Under the pieces are notes generated by a model. It ran no database searches. It worked only from the letters and a program-made list of their open reading frames with translations, and was not told the DNA's origin. Shown piece after piece: positions 17,666-26,123 of a DNA stretch of 64,000 nucleotides (positions within the stretch are counted from its first letter, which is position 1; every line of letters begins with the position of its first letter). The stretch is from contig DASVVO010000039.1 in assembly GCA_036386515.1 (NCBI GenBank), forward strand, positions 29,217-93,216. The letters are read 5' to 3'. Both the position numbers and the translations under genes were made by a program. Source of the DNA: JAIVJZ01 sp036386515. Lineage in GTDB: Bacteria; Acidobacteriota; Blastocatellia; Pyrinomonadales; Pyrinomonadaceae.

Positions 17666-19090
17666 TTATTCGAGGGCTTTGCGTGGGGCGGGGGTGGCGC
17701 GCGCCGGTTCGGCTTCCGAGAGTTGGCCGCGGTCGCGGTAGAGGCGCAACTTGTTGTGCAGGGTTTTGAGACTGATTTGGAGAAGTTCGGCGGCGCGCGT
17801 TTTGTTGTTGTCGGTCTTTTGGAGCGTGCGGAGGATCATCTGCCGCTCCATCTCATCGATGGGCGTGCCGACGGGCAGCGTGATGGTGTCTTCGACGCGG
17901 GCGCGGGCGCGTTGGTCGAGCGGGTAGGGCGCGATGTGGTGGCGTTCGATAGACTCGCCCGAACAGATGATGACGGCGCGCTCGATGACGTTGCGGAGTT
18001 CGCGCACGTTGCCCGGCCAGGAGTGCGAGCGCAGCACGTCGAGCGCGGCCGTGCTCAGGTGGCGCGCCGGACGCTCGTGGCGCGCAGAGAGTTGCGAAAC
18101 GAGATGTTGCGTCAGCAACGGCAAGTCTTCTTTGCGCTGGCGCAAGGGAGGGAGTTCGATGGTGATGACGTTCAGGCGATAGAGCAGGTCTTCGCGAAAC
18201 GCGCCGGTGCGGACGGCTTCGTGCGGTTCGCGGTTGGTCGCCGCCAGCACGCGCACGTCGATCGGTATCTCCTGCGAACCGCCGAGCCGCCTGACGGAAC
18301 GCTCCTCCAGCACGCGCAACAACTTGGCTTGCAGGAGCGCGGGCATCTCCGCGATCTCGTCGAGGAGTAGCGTGCCGCGATGAGCGAGTTCGAAACAACC
18401 CTGGCGACGCGAGGCCGCGCCGGTGAACGCGCCGCGCTCATGTCCGAACAGTTCCGACTCCATCAGCGTTTCGGGGATCGCGGAACAGTTGATGGCGACG
18501 AACTCGGCTGCGCGACGCGGGCTGAGGTCGTGAATCGTGCGCGCGACGAGTTCCTTGCCCGTGCCGGATTCGCCCGTGATGAGAACTGAGGCGGAAGAGG
18601 AGGCGACCTGTTCGATGAGCTTGTAGACGCGCTGCATCGGGACGGAGGTGCCGATCAGTTTCCCGAACGCGCCGCGCCCGAGGAGTTCGTGTTGGAGGGC
18701 GAGGCTGTCGCGGTGCGCGCGGCCTTCCTCCATCGCGCGCCCCACGACGGCGCAGAGTTTTTCGTTGTCGATCGGCTTCTCGAAAAAGTGGTATGCGCCC
18801 TCTTCCTGGATGGCGCGCAGAGCCGTCTCGACCGAACCTTCGCCGGTCAACAGGATGACGGCGATCTCCGGGTGGCGCGTGCGCAACTCGCGCAGCAACT
18901 CGAACCCGTTCAGGCCGGGCATCTTCACGTCGGAGACGACGACGGAGGGGCGAAATTGCGCGACGCGTTCGAGCGCGCGCGACGCGTCCGCCTCGGCTGC
19001 CGCCTCGAACCCTTCCGCCGCCAACATCTCGCGCAAGGTTTCCAGCACGAGCGGCTCGTCGTCGATAACCAACACCCGTCCCTTAGCCAT
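17666..19090 (-). CDS. NtrC-family sigma-54-dependent response regulator
   Basis: 474 residues with three domains. The receiver is at 1-120 (acidic pocket DDE, phospho-acceptor Asp in VSDVKMPG, Lys in FFEKPID). The AAA+ domain is at about 145-380 (Walker A GESGTGKE, the sigma-54 contact loop GAFTGA, Walker B near LLLDEIAEM). The Fis-type HTH is at about 415-460 (NKTRAAELLQISLKTLHNKL). It activates RNA polymerase carrying sigma-54 when phosphorylated. No histidine kinase gene is adjacent. It is transcribed leftward, 103 bp beyond hemD and toward the PEP-CTERM gene, a possible target. Confidence 0.92.
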   Translation of the reverse strand: MAKGRVLVIDDEPLVLETLREMLAAEGFEAAAEADASRALERVAQFRPSVVVSDVKMPGLNGFELLRELRTRHPEIAVILLTGEGSVETALRAIQEEGAYHFFEKPIDNEKLCAVVGRAMEEGRAHRDSLALQHELLGRGAFGKLIGTSVPMQRVYKLIEQVASSSASVLITGESGTGKELVARTIHDLSPRRAAEFVAINCSAIPETLMESELFGHERGAFTGAASRRQGCFELAHRGTLLLDEIAEMPALLQAKLLRVLEERSVRRLGGSQEIPIDVRVLAATNREPHEAVRTGAFREDLLYRLNVITIELPPLRQRKEDLPLLTQHLVSQLSARHERPARHLSTAALDVLRSHSWPGNVRELRNVIERAVIICSGESIERHHIAPYPLDQRARARVEDTITLPVGTPIDEMERQMILRTLQKTDNNKTRAAELLQISLKTLHNKLRLYRDRGQLSEAEPARATPAPRKALE

Positions 19091-19193
19091 GATCGCAGTT
19101 TAGCATACGGTGTCGGGTTTGAGTTTGGACAAAGGAGAGGCCGCCCGCCGCCGCTGCCGGAGACGCCGGAGACGCGTCTCCGGCGTGGATGAT

Positions 19194-20024
19194 TCAACTC
19201 TTCGGCGCGAAATAATCGGCGATGGCGCGGGCGAGCGCGGCGGTCGTAAACTCGGCCGGTTGGATGTCGGTCGTGAGGTTGTAGTCGGCGGCGGTGCGCG
19301 CCGTGATGTCGCCGATGCAGGCCACGCGGATGTCTTTGAGGAGCGCGCCGAGATCGCGCGTGTCGAAGAGTTGGGCGAAGTTGGCGACGGTCGAAGAACT
19401 CGTGAAGGTGATGCAGTCAACCGCGCCGCCGACGAGCAGGGCTTCGACGCGCGCGCGGTCGGTCGTCTGCGGCGCGACGGTGCGATAAGCCGCGACCGTA
19501 TCGGCGCGCGCCCCGGCCGCTTCGAGCGCGCGGGGCAGGTAGTCGCGGGCGACGGCGGCGCGCGGAATGAGAAAATTCAGGCGGTCGAATCGCTCGCGCC
19601 CGCCGAGATAATTCGCCAGCGCATCGAAGACGCCTTCGGCCTTGAACTGACCGGGAACGACATCGACGTGGACGCGCGCATCGCGCAGCCGGTCGGCGGT
19701 GGCCGCGCCGACGGCGCAGACGTTGATGTCGTCCAACACGCTCGCGTCGTGTCCGCCGGCCTCCAGGCGGCGCATGAAGAAGTCCACGCTGTTCGTGCTG
19801 TTGAAGACGAGCCAATCGTAGCCGTAGAGGTGTTCGATGGCTTCGTCGAGCGGCGCGAAACTTTCGGGTTCGGCGATCTCGATGGTGGGACAGGCGACGA
19901 TGCGCGCGCCGTAGCGTTCGAGTTCGGCGGCGAACTCCGCAGACTGAGCCGCCGCGCGCGTGACGAGGACGGTGCGGTCGCGCAAGGGCTGCTCCGGGGC
20001 GTGGCTTGGATCGGGTGTCGTCAC
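19194..20024 (-). CDS. hemD: Uroporphyrinogen-III synthase
   Basis: 276 residues. HemD closes and inverts ring D of hydroxymethylbilane to give uroporphyrinogen III. The family is weakly conserved but the pattern is clear: DRTVLVTRAAAQSAEFAAEL at the start, WLVFNSTNSVDFF in the first domain, VCAVGAATADRLRD, and the C-terminal CITFTSSSTVANFAQL with ACIGDITARTA. Its position directly after hemC supports the call. A minisatellite (20053-20172) separates it from hemC. Confidence 0.9.
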   Translation of the reverse strand: MTTPDPSHAPEQPLRDRTVLVTRAAAQSAEFAAELERYGARIVACPTIEIAEPESFAPLDEAIEHLYGYDWLVFNSTNSVDFFMRRLEAGGHDASVLDDINVCAVGAATADRLRDARVHVDVVPGQFKAEGVFDALANYLGGRERFDRLNFLIPRAAVARDYLPRALEAAGARADTVAAYRTVAPQTTDRARVEALLVGGAVDCITFTSSSTVANFAQLFDTRDLGALLKDIRVACIGDITARTAADYNLTTDIQPAEFTTAALARAIADYFAPKS

Positions 20025-20052
20025 GAGAGACGGCGCAAAAGATGCGTGCGGT

Positions 20053-20172
20053 CAACCTTCAAACAGTCGGCCGTCAAACAATCAACCTTCAAACAGTCAA
20101 CCATTAAACGGGCAACTTTCAAACAATCAACCATTAAACGGTCAACTTTCAAACAGTCAGCCTTCAAACGGT
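20053..20172. repeat. 15-bp minisatellite between hemC and hemD
   Basis: Eight consecutive 15-bp units related to CAACCTTCAAACAGT, with variants such as CAACCATTAAACGGT. The last unit overlaps the 3' end of hemC: the last Val codon and the stop codon lie in the repeat. Unlike the other gaps in the haem operon, the repeat has one orientation only and no inverted partner arm. Confidence 0.85.
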
Positions 20173-21111
20173 TAATCCTGCCAGCAACTCATCCGCGCCG
20201 CGTTCGCGCAGGCGCACGGCGAGCGTTTCGCCCGCGCGGGCGGCGTGGCCGGAGTCGGCTTCCAAACCTTCGCGGATGACGCGCCCTCCGTCGAGCGCGG
20301 CGACGAGCGCGTCGAGTCGCAGCGTATCGCCGTTGACGACGGCGTGCGCGGCGATGGGAACCTGGCAGCCGCCGCCGAGCGCAAAGAGCAGGGCGCGTTC
20401 GGCGGTGCAGGCGGCGCGCGTGGGTGCATGTTCGAGGAGCGAGACGAGCGCGGCGGTGCGCGCATCGTTCGCGCGCGTCTCGATGCCGAGCGCGCCCTGC
20501 CCGACGGCGGGCAGCATCTCCGCGTGTGAGATGGGCGCGATGGTAGCGTTGATGAGATGGTCGAAGCCGAGGCGTCGTAGGCCAGCGTAGGCGAGGATGA
20601 TCGCGTCGTAGCCGCCCTCGTCGAGTTTGCGCAGGCGCGTGTCAATGTTGCCACGTAGGTCTTTGATGACAACATCGGGGCGCAGGTGTTTTAACTGTGC
20701 CTGACGACGTAGGCTCGAAGTACCGACGATTGCGCCATTCGGGAGGAGGTGGAGTAACGCGTTTTTGTCCGTGACGCCCTCGCGCAAAATCAACGCGTCG
20801 CGCGCGTCTTCGCGTTCGGTGATGGCGCTGATGGCGAGATTGTCCGGCAGCGTCGTCGGCAAATCCTTGAGCGAGTGGACGGCCAGATCGATCTCTTCGG
20901 CGAGCAGAGCCTCTTCCAGTTCCTTCGTGAAGACGCCCTTGCCGCCGATGACGGCGAGCGGCACGTCGAGCATCACGTCGCCGGAAGTCTTGATGACCTC
21001 GATGCGAATCTCCGCCTCGGGACGCAACTCCGCGAGCCGCGCCCGCACCCATTCCGATTGCCACAACGCTAGCTTCGAGCCGCGCGAGCCGATGACGAAA
21101 TGCTCTCTCAT
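20164..21111 (-). CDS. hemC: Hydroxymethylbilane synthase (porphobilinogen deaminase)
   Basis: 315 residues, normal length. It polymerises four porphobilinogen units to hydroxymethylbilane on a dipyrromethane cofactor. Visible motifs: IGSRGSKLALWQ at the N-terminus, HSLKDLPTTLP, GTSSLRRQAQL and DLRGNIDTRLRKL in the active site, and the cofactor-binding cysteine in LGGGCQVPIAAHA. The ATG lies 6 nt from an inverted repeat (21118-21199) and has no Shine-Dalgarno sequence. The C-terminal codons run into a minisatellite. Confidence 0.96.
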   Translation of the reverse strand: MREHFVIGSRGSKLALWQSEWVRARLAELRPEAEIRIEVIKTSGDVMLDVPLAVIGGKGVFTKELEEALLAEEIDLAVHSLKDLPTTLPDNLAISAITEREDARDALILREGVTDKNALLHLLPNGAIVGTSSLRRQAQLKHLRPDVVIKDLRGNIDTRLRKLDEGGYDAIILAYAGLRRLGFDHLINATIAPISHAEMLPAVGQGALGIETRANDARTAALVSLLEHAPTRAACTAERALLFALGGGCQVPIAAHAVVNGDTLRLDALVAALDGGRVIREGLEADSGHAARAGETLAVRLRERGADELLAGLTV

Positions 21112-21117
21112 AGCAAC

Positions 21118-21199
21118 AGAGGTTAGAGGTTAGAGGTCAGAGGTTAGTGAAAGAGAGAAGCTGATTTAACTAACCTCTGACCTCTAACCTCTGACCTCT
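21118..21199. repeat. Heptad inverted repeat E between hemA and hemC
   Basis: Arms 21118-21148 and 21169-21199 are reverse complements with one mismatch in 31 around a 20-nt loop. Each arm is four copies of AGAGGTT/AGAGGTC. TTTAACT (21165-21171) sits at the loop/right-arm junction. The arms end 6 nt before the hemC ATG and 6 nt after the hemA stop, filling the intergenic gap. Confidence 0.9.
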
Positions 21200-21205
21200 A
21201 CCTAC

Positions 21206-22474
21206 TCATTCTTCCAGCCCGAAAGTGTTGCGCCACGCCTTGAGGTTTTCTTCCTCGCCGGTGTCGTGCGAGCGGCGCAGGCGGTTGATGATGGGGTGCG
21301 AAATTTTGTTGACGGTGGACATCAGCAGGGCTTCGACGGCGCGCTCCTGTTCGGGCGTCAGTTCGCCGAGGCGTGTGCGCTGGCGTTTGAGTTCGGCTCG
21401 CGCGATCTCTTCCAATTTCTGCCGGAGCGCGGCGACCGTGGGGCCGAGGTCGAGCGAGCGCAGGGCTTGTTGAAACTGCATCACCTCGGATTCGACGATC
21501 AACTCGGCGCGCTCGGCCTCGCGCTCGCGCTCGCGGATGTTGGAAGCGACGACCGCTTCCAGATCGTCCACGTCGAAGACGAAGAGATTGTCGAGTTCGC
21601 CGACCGCCGGATCGACGTTGCGCGGCACGCTGATGTCTATGAAGAAGGCCGGCCGCTGCCGCCGCGCCGCCAGAGCCGCGCGCGCCATCTCCTGCGTCAC
21701 GACGTATTCGTCGGCGGCCGTCGAGCAGACGACGATGTCGGCCTCGGCCAGATGCGCGGGCAGGGAAGAGAAATCGAGCGCGGTGCCTTTGATCTTGCTG
21801 GCGAGTTGTTCGGCGGTCTGGAGGGTGCGATTGGTGACGAGGATGCGCGATGCGCCCGCGCTCGCCAGGTGTTGCGCGGCGAGTTCGGCCATCTCGCCCG
21901 CGCCGATCACGAGCACGGTCGTGCCCTTGAGCGAGCCGAAGATTTTGCGCCCGAGTTCGACGGCCGTGAAACTGATCGAGACGGCGGAGGCGGCTATTCC
22001 CGTCTCCGAGCGCACGCGCTTGGCGACGTGCAGCGCGTGATGCACGAGCCGGTGGAGGACGCGCCCCGCCGTGCCCGCCGTGACCGCGTTCGAATAGGCG
22101 CGGCGCACCTGGCCGAGCACCTGCGGCTCGCCGACCACCATCGAATCGAGCGAGGAGGCGACGCGGAAGACGTGGCGCACGGCCGCCTCGTCGGCGTGCG
22201 TGTAGAGGTGCTCGCCGAAAAACTGGTTCGGCACGCGGCGCGTCTCGCTCAGGAAGGAACTGATGCGCGCCGTGCCTTCATGGCCGCTCACGCCGCGCGT
22301 CGCCGCGAGCACTTCCACACGGTTGCAGGTGGAGACGATCAAGCCCTCGCTAATCAACTCGCCGTCAACCAACGTCTGCAAAGTCTCGGCGCACGCTTCG
22401 TCCGTGAAGGCCAGACGCTCGCGCACCTCGACCGGCGCAGTCTTATGATTGAGTCCGACGAGAATGATCGACAT
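21206..22474 (-). CDS. hemA: Glutamyl-tRNA reductase
   Basis: 422 residues, first committed enzyme of C5 haem synthesis, reducing glutamyl-tRNA to glutamate-1-semialdehyde. LVGLNHKTAPVEVRERLAF is the conserved start. The nucleophilic cysteine is in IVSTCNRVEVLA, the NADPH-binding domain in VLVIGAGEMAELAAQHL, and the C-terminal dimerisation helices contain LTPEQERAVEALL. No Shine-Dalgarno is seen; the region before the ATG is a 6-nt spacer plus the heptad hairpin at 22481-22562. Confidence 0.96.
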   Translation of the reverse strand: MSIILVGLNHKTAPVEVRERLAFTDEACAETLQTLVDGELISEGLIVSTCNRVEVLAATRGVSGHEGTARISSFLSETRRVPNQFFGEHLYTHADEAAVRHVFRVASSLDSMVVGEPQVLGQVRRAYSNAVTAGTAGRVLHRLVHHALHVAKRVRSETGIAASAVSISFTAVELGRKIFGSLKGTTVLVIGAGEMAELAAQHLASAGASRILVTNRTLQTAEQLASKIKGTALDFSSLPAHLAEADIVVCSTAADEYVVTQEMARAALAARRQRPAFFIDISVPRNVDPAVGELDNLFVFDVDDLEAVVASNIREREREAERAELIVESEVMQFQQALRSLDLGPTVAALRQKLEEIARAELKRQRTRLGELTPEQERAVEALLMSTVNKISHPIINRLRRSHDTGEEENLKAWRNTFGLEE

Positions 22475-22480
22475 AGAGAA

Positions 22481-22562
22481 GTTTCAAGTTTCAGGTTTCA
22501 AGTTTCAAGTCTGAATGTTTTCAGGTTCTTAAACTTGAAACCTGAAACTTGAAACTTGAAAC
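22481..22562. repeat. Heptad inverted repeat F between ccsA/hemX and hemA
   Basis: Arms 22481-22510 and 22533-22562 pair with about two mismatches in 30. The word is TTTCAAG (one TTTCAGG). The 22-nt loop ends in TTAAACT (22529-22535), a variant of the TTTAACT core. The left arm begins 6 nt from the hemA ATG and the right arm ends 4 nt from the stop of the CcsA-like gene. Confidence 0.9.
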
Positions 22563-22566
22563 CCGG

Positions 22567-23382
22567 CTAACCGAAGACGTGATAGCCGCCCATGAGGCGC
22601 GTGCCGAGAAAGGTGAAGAGGACGAGGCCGAAACCGGCGACGCCGACGAGCGCGCTTTTGCGCCCGCGCCATTGGGTGCGGTAGTGGATCATCGTCAGGT
22701 AGAGCAGCCACGTGATGAGCGCGAAGACCTCCTTCGGGTCGTTGTGCCAGATGCGCCCGGTCTGTTGGGAAGAGAGGATCGCGCCGGTGACGATGCCGAG
22801 CGACAGGAGCGTGAAGCCGATGCCGGCGGCGGTCGAGCCGATGTCGTCAACGGTCGTCAGCGACGGCAGGCGATGAAAGAGCGCGGAGAAGGTCTTGAGT
22901 TTCAACTCGCGCTCCTGCCAGAGATACATCGCGCTCGCGGCGAAGACGACGAAGAAGGCGGCGTAGGAAAAGATCAGGAGCGTGGTGTGGATGGGGAAGA
23001 CCCAACCGGCCGCGCCCGCCGCCACCGTCCCGGCGCGCGCGTCGGCCGTCGCGCGCACGAGCAACGCCGCCGTCACGAGAAACGCGACGAGCGGCATCAG
23101 GAAGGTGCCGAGAGCTTTGACCTGATAGCGAAAGTGCGCCAGCCCGTAGGCGACGACGAGCGTCCAGGCGAGAAAAGATAAAGTCTCGCGCAGGCCGAAG
23201 AGCGGGTAGCGGCCGTCCTGTATCCAGTCGCCGAGGAACGCGGCGGTGTGCAGCGCGAAGCCGACGCCGAGCGACCCGACGGCCACGCGCTCGACCGGGC
23301 GACGCTTGTAGGCGAACGCCAGAATCGCGTGGACGGCGGCATTGACGTAGGCGGCTAAAGCTGCGAGCAGGAGATAATTCAT
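22567..23382 (-). CDS. CcsA/HemX-like cytochrome c assembly membrane protein
   Basis: About 271 residues and eight hydrophobic helices. GLRETLSFLAW and a C-terminal IWHNDPKEVFALITWLLYL fit the CcsA/ResC/HemX family; the WGxxW-type signature is partly replaced by RIWHNDPKE. In Bacillus the homologous hemX precedes hemC and controls HemA level; here it directly precedes hemA, which supports a HemX-like role, although haem handling for cytochrome c maturation is equally possible. I chose ATG 23382 because the upstream extension to 23457 is not membrane-like. Confidence 0.85.
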   Translation of the reverse strand: MNYLLLAALAAYVNAAVHAILAFAYKRRPVERVAVGSLGVGFALHTAAFLGDWIQDGRYPLFGLRETLSFLAWTLVVAYGLAHFRYQVKALGTFLMPLVAFLVTAALLVRATADARAGTVAAGAAGWVFPIHTTLLIFSYAAFFVVFAASAMYLWQERELKLKTFSALFHRLPSLTTVDDIGSTAAGIGFTLLSLGIVTGAILSSQQTGRIWHNDPKEVFALITWLLYLTMIHYRTQWRGRKSALVGVAGFGLVLFTFLGTRLMGGYHVFG

Positions 23383-23567
23383 CGGAGGTCTAAGAACCGT
23401 GTCGAAACCTTCTGGCGGCATTGTACGGGATGTGGGAAAACGGCGGCAAGCTGACAATTCCGGGGCGCGCTGTTGTCACGAAACGCCAAGACGTGAGAAA
23501 CTTCCAGACGTGCTAACCCACCGGCCGCCAGTTAATTTCGAGACTTCAGTATCAAGGGTGACGGAAG

Positions 23568-24140
23568 ATGCCTGACCGCACCGAGGCCTGGCAACTGCTC
23601 TGCGAATACACGAAGGGCGACGGTTTGCGCCGCCACGCGCTCGCCGTCGAGACGGCCATGCGCGCCTGCGCCCCGCGCTACGGCGGGGCGGACGCCGACG
23701 TTGACGAATGGGGCATGGTCGGACTCCTACACGATTTCGACTACGAGATGTTTCCCGGCGCGGACGAACACCCCTTCAAGGGCGCGACCATCCTGTGCGG
23801 GCGCGGTTATCCGGATCACTTCATCCGCGCCATCATGGGACACGCCCCCTACACGAACGTCCCGCGCGACACGCCGCTGGCGCGCGCCCTCTTTGCCACG
23901 GACGAACTCTGCGGCTTCCTCGTCGCCTGCGCGCTCGTGCGCCCGTCGAAGAGTTTGGATGACCTGGAGGTGTCGTCCGTGAAGAAGAAACTGAAAGACA
24001 AGGCTTTCGCGCGCACGGTGAACCGCGAGGACATTCAACAGGGCGTCGCCGAGTTGGGCGTCTCGCTCGACGAGCACATCCGCTTCGTCATCGACGCGCT
24101 GCGCCCCGTGCAAAAAGAGATCGGGCTGAATAGAGTTTAA
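23568..24140 (+). CDS. HD-domain hydrolase
   Basis: 190 residues. Metal ligands of an HD domain are in order: His in RRHALAVE, the HD pair in GLLHDFDYE, His in IMGHAPY and Asp in FATDELCGF. The family hydrolyses phosphate esters or nucleotides. The compact architecture (no extra domain) matches small predicted HDIG hydrolases annotated in many bacteria. A weak GGAAG ribosome site precedes ATG 23568. It is divergent from the haem operon, with a 185-bp gap that holds no other recognisable feature. Confidence 0.85.
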   Translation: MPDRTEAWQLLCEYTKGDGLRRHALAVETAMRACAPRYGGADADVDEWGMVGLLHDFDYEMFPGADEHPFKGATILCGRGYPDHFIRAIMGHAPYTNVPRDTPLARALFATDELCGFLVACALVRPSKSLDDLEVSSVKKKLKDKAFARTVNREDIQQGVAELGVSLDEHIRFVIDALRPVQKEIGLNRV

Positions 24141-24204
24141 CGACGGGCGACGCCGCCTGAGCCGGGCGCGCCGTGCGACGGGCGCGAAGCGAGACGCGGC
24201 CGCT

Positions 24205-24498
24205 TCAGAAATTGAGAAACATCCACGAGACGAAGAGGGCGGCGCACGTCAAAACGAGCGAGAACAGGGCGGTCAGCGTGGCTTGCAGCTTGCGACGGCG
24301 CGCCGTGTGGCGATAGACGAAAATGCAGGCGAGCGTGATCAGGACGAGCGGGATGACGGCGACGCGGGCGAGCACGGCGGGGCGCGGCGCGCCCGGAGCG
24401 ATGACGATGCCCGTCGTCCAGTAGGCGAGCGCGTGCATCCCGCCCGTGTTGACGAGGGCGGCGACGAGCGAAGTGATGATGAGCAACTTCCAGCGCAC
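24205..24498 (-). CDS. Small membrane protein of unknown function
   Basis: 97 residues with three hydrophobic segments (LLIITSLVAALVNTGGMHAL; VAVIPLVLITLACIFVY; LTALFSLVLTCAALFVSWMFL) and a basic loop (RHTARRRKLQ). No family recognised. It is convergent with the HD hydrolase and divergent from proline dehydrogenase. Confidence 0.5.
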   Translation of the reverse strand: MRWKLLIITSLVAALVNTGGMHALAYWTTGIVIAPGAPRPAVLARVAVIPLVLITLACIFVYRHTARRRKLQATLTALFSLVLTCAALFVSWMFLNF

Positions 24499-24601
24499 GG
24501 GGCAAAATGTCCTTCCAGCGTCGCACCGACGTTAGATTGTGTGGCGAGGTGGTTTGAGCGAGCACGGGCGGATCGCCGCCAAGCATATCATAGGAGACAA
24601 A

Positions 24602-24682
24602 AGTGACAAGCGACGGGTGACGGGCGACAAGTTAAAAACCACTATGCTTTAACTTGTCACACGTCACCCGTCACTTGTCACT
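24602..24682. repeat. Heptad inverted repeat G in a divergent promoter region
   Basis: Arms 24602-24636 and 24648-24682 pair with three mismatches in 35 and an 11-nt loop. Words are AGTGACA, AGCGACG, GGTGACG. TTTAACT occupies 24648-24654. It lies between two divergent genes, so it cannot be only a transcription terminator. The right arm ends 7 nt before the proline dehydrogenase ATG. Confidence 0.9.
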
Positions 24683-24689
24683 CTTAAAA

Positions 24690-25610
24690 ATGGTAACCAG
24701 AAACGCACTGCTCTATCTGGCGCGACATGAAGGCTTGAAAGACTTCGCGACGCGCTTCAGCCCCTTCAAGAAGATGACGACGCGCTTCGTGGCGGGCGAG
24801 AACATCTCTGAAGCCGTCGCCGCGATCCGTGAGATTAACCTGCGCGGCGCGAGCGCGTCGTTCGATCATCTCAACGAATCGGTCGCCAGCCGCGCCGAGA
24901 CGGAGGAAGAAGTGCGCGAGTATAACCGCGTGCTCGCCGCCATCGACGAGACGGGCATCCGCTCGAACGTCTCGATCAAGCTGACGCAATTCGGACTCGA
25001 AATAGACCCGGAGTTGGCCTACCGGAACGCGCGCGAAGTGGTGGCGGAGGCGGCGCGGCGCGGCAATTTCGTCCGCGTGGACATGGAGCAGTCGAGCGTC
25101 ACGCAAGTGACGATTGACATCTTCAAACGCCTGCGCGCGGAGTTCGACCTGAACACGGTAGGCATCGTGCTGCAATCCTACCTGCGGCGCACCGAAGCGG
25201 ATGTCGAAGACCTCTTGAAGATTCCGGCGCGCATACGCATCTGCAAAGGGGCTTACAACGAGCCGCCCGAAGTGGCTTTCCCGGACAAGCGCGACGTGGA
25301 CGAGAATTACGTCCGCGTGATGCAGCGGCTCCTGTCGAGCGGCGTCTATCACGGCATCGCCACGCACGACCCGGCCATGATCGAAGCGACCGTCAACCAC
25401 GCCGCGCGCGAAGGGATCGCGAAAGAGGCTTTCGAGTTTCAGATGCTCTACGGCGTCAGGCGCGACCTGCAAGTGCAACTGGCGAACGACGGGTATAACA
25501 TGCGCGTCTACGTGCCCTACGGCAAGCACTGGTATCCTTACTTCATGCGGCGACTGGCGGAACGCCCGGCCAACGTCTGGTTCGTCCTGAAGAATATGTT
25601 GAAAGGTTGA
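24690..25610 (+). CDS. Proline dehydrogenase (FAD-dependent)
   Basis: 306 residues, the stand-alone PRODH barrel as in Deinococcus and Thermus rather than bifunctional PutA. It oxidises proline to pyrroline-5-carboxylate. Conserved parts: SIKLTQFGLEID, FVRVDMEQSS, LQSYLRRTEAD, RICKGAYNEP, ATHDP, FEFQMLYGVRRDLQ and the proline-binding YVPYGKHWYPYFMRRLAERP. The ATG at 24690 is chosen because the frame upstream lies within the inverted repeat. There is no Shine-Dalgarno sequence. A P5C dehydrogenase gene is not nearby. Confidence 0.92.
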   Translation: MVTRNALLYLARHEGLKDFATRFSPFKKMTTRFVAGENISEAVAAIREINLRGASASFDHLNESVASRAETEEEVREYNRVLAAIDETGIRSNVSIKLTQFGLEIDPELAYRNAREVVAEAARRGNFVRVDMEQSSVTQVTIDIFKRLRAEFDLNTVGIVLQSYLRRTEADVEDLLKIPARIRICKGAYNEPPEVAFPDKRDVDENYVRVMQRLLSSGVYHGIATHDPAMIEATVNHAAREGIAKEAFEFQMLYGVRRDLQVQLANDGYNMRVYVPYGKHWYPYFMRRLAERPANVWFVLKNMLKG

Positions 25611-25622
25611 AGCGGGAGGCTC

Positions 25623-26123
25623 ATGAGCGACTTCGTGTGGATACTGTGGGTGGTGCTCGGCGTGATCCTGATCGTCGCCGAAATCTTCACGTCGGGCTTC
25701 GTGCTGCTGTGGTTCGGCGCGGGCGCGATTGCCGCCGCGCTGGCCGCGCTCGCCGGGGCGGGCTACCCGTTCCAGTTCCTCATCTTCTTCGTCGTCTCGA
25801 TTGCCCTGACGGCGGCCTCGCGCACGATTTTCACGAAATATCTCATGCGCGATGCGGGCGAGGGCAGCTATAAATCGGGCGCGGAGTCGCTGCCGGGGCA
25901 AGTGGGAACGGTCGTCGCCGCCAGTCAGGGCGCGCTCCTCGAAGGCGCGGTGAAGGTCTACGGCTCGACGTGGACGGCCTACCCCGCCGAAGGCGAAGAA
26001 CCGCTGGAGGCCGGCGCGCGCGTGGTGGTCGAGAGCGTGCGCGGCGCATCAATCTACGTCCGCCGCGCGCCCTCCGCGCCCGATTGGCGGCCGAGCGCGC
26101 TGCCACCGGGAAGGGAAGAATAA
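25623..26123 (+). CDS. NfeD-family membrane protein
   Basis: 166 residues: three hydrophobic helices (LWVVLGVILIVAEIFTSGFV...FQFLIFFVVSIAL) followed by an OB-fold NfeD domain (QVGTVVAASQGALLEGAVKVYGSTWTA). This is the short form, without a ClpP-like protease domain. NfeD partners usually act with stomatin/SPFH proteins in membrane quality control, but no SPFH gene is adjacent. GGGAGG lies 4 nt before the ATG, and the gene follows proline dehydrogenase by 12 bp. Its TAA stop lies in the arm of the next inverted repeat. Confidence 0.88.
   Translation: MSDFVWILWVVLGVILIVAEIFTSGFVLLWFGAGAIAAALAALAGAGYPFQFLIFFVVSIALTAASRTIFTKYLMRDAGEGSYKSGAESLPGQVGTVVAASQGALLEGAVKVYGSTWTAYPAEGEEPLEAGARVVVESVRGASIYVRRAPSAPDWRPSALPPGREE

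Noticed and set aside
20053..20172. Possible CRISPR array
   Set aside because: Units are 15 bp, contiguous and without spacers; no cas genes are present.
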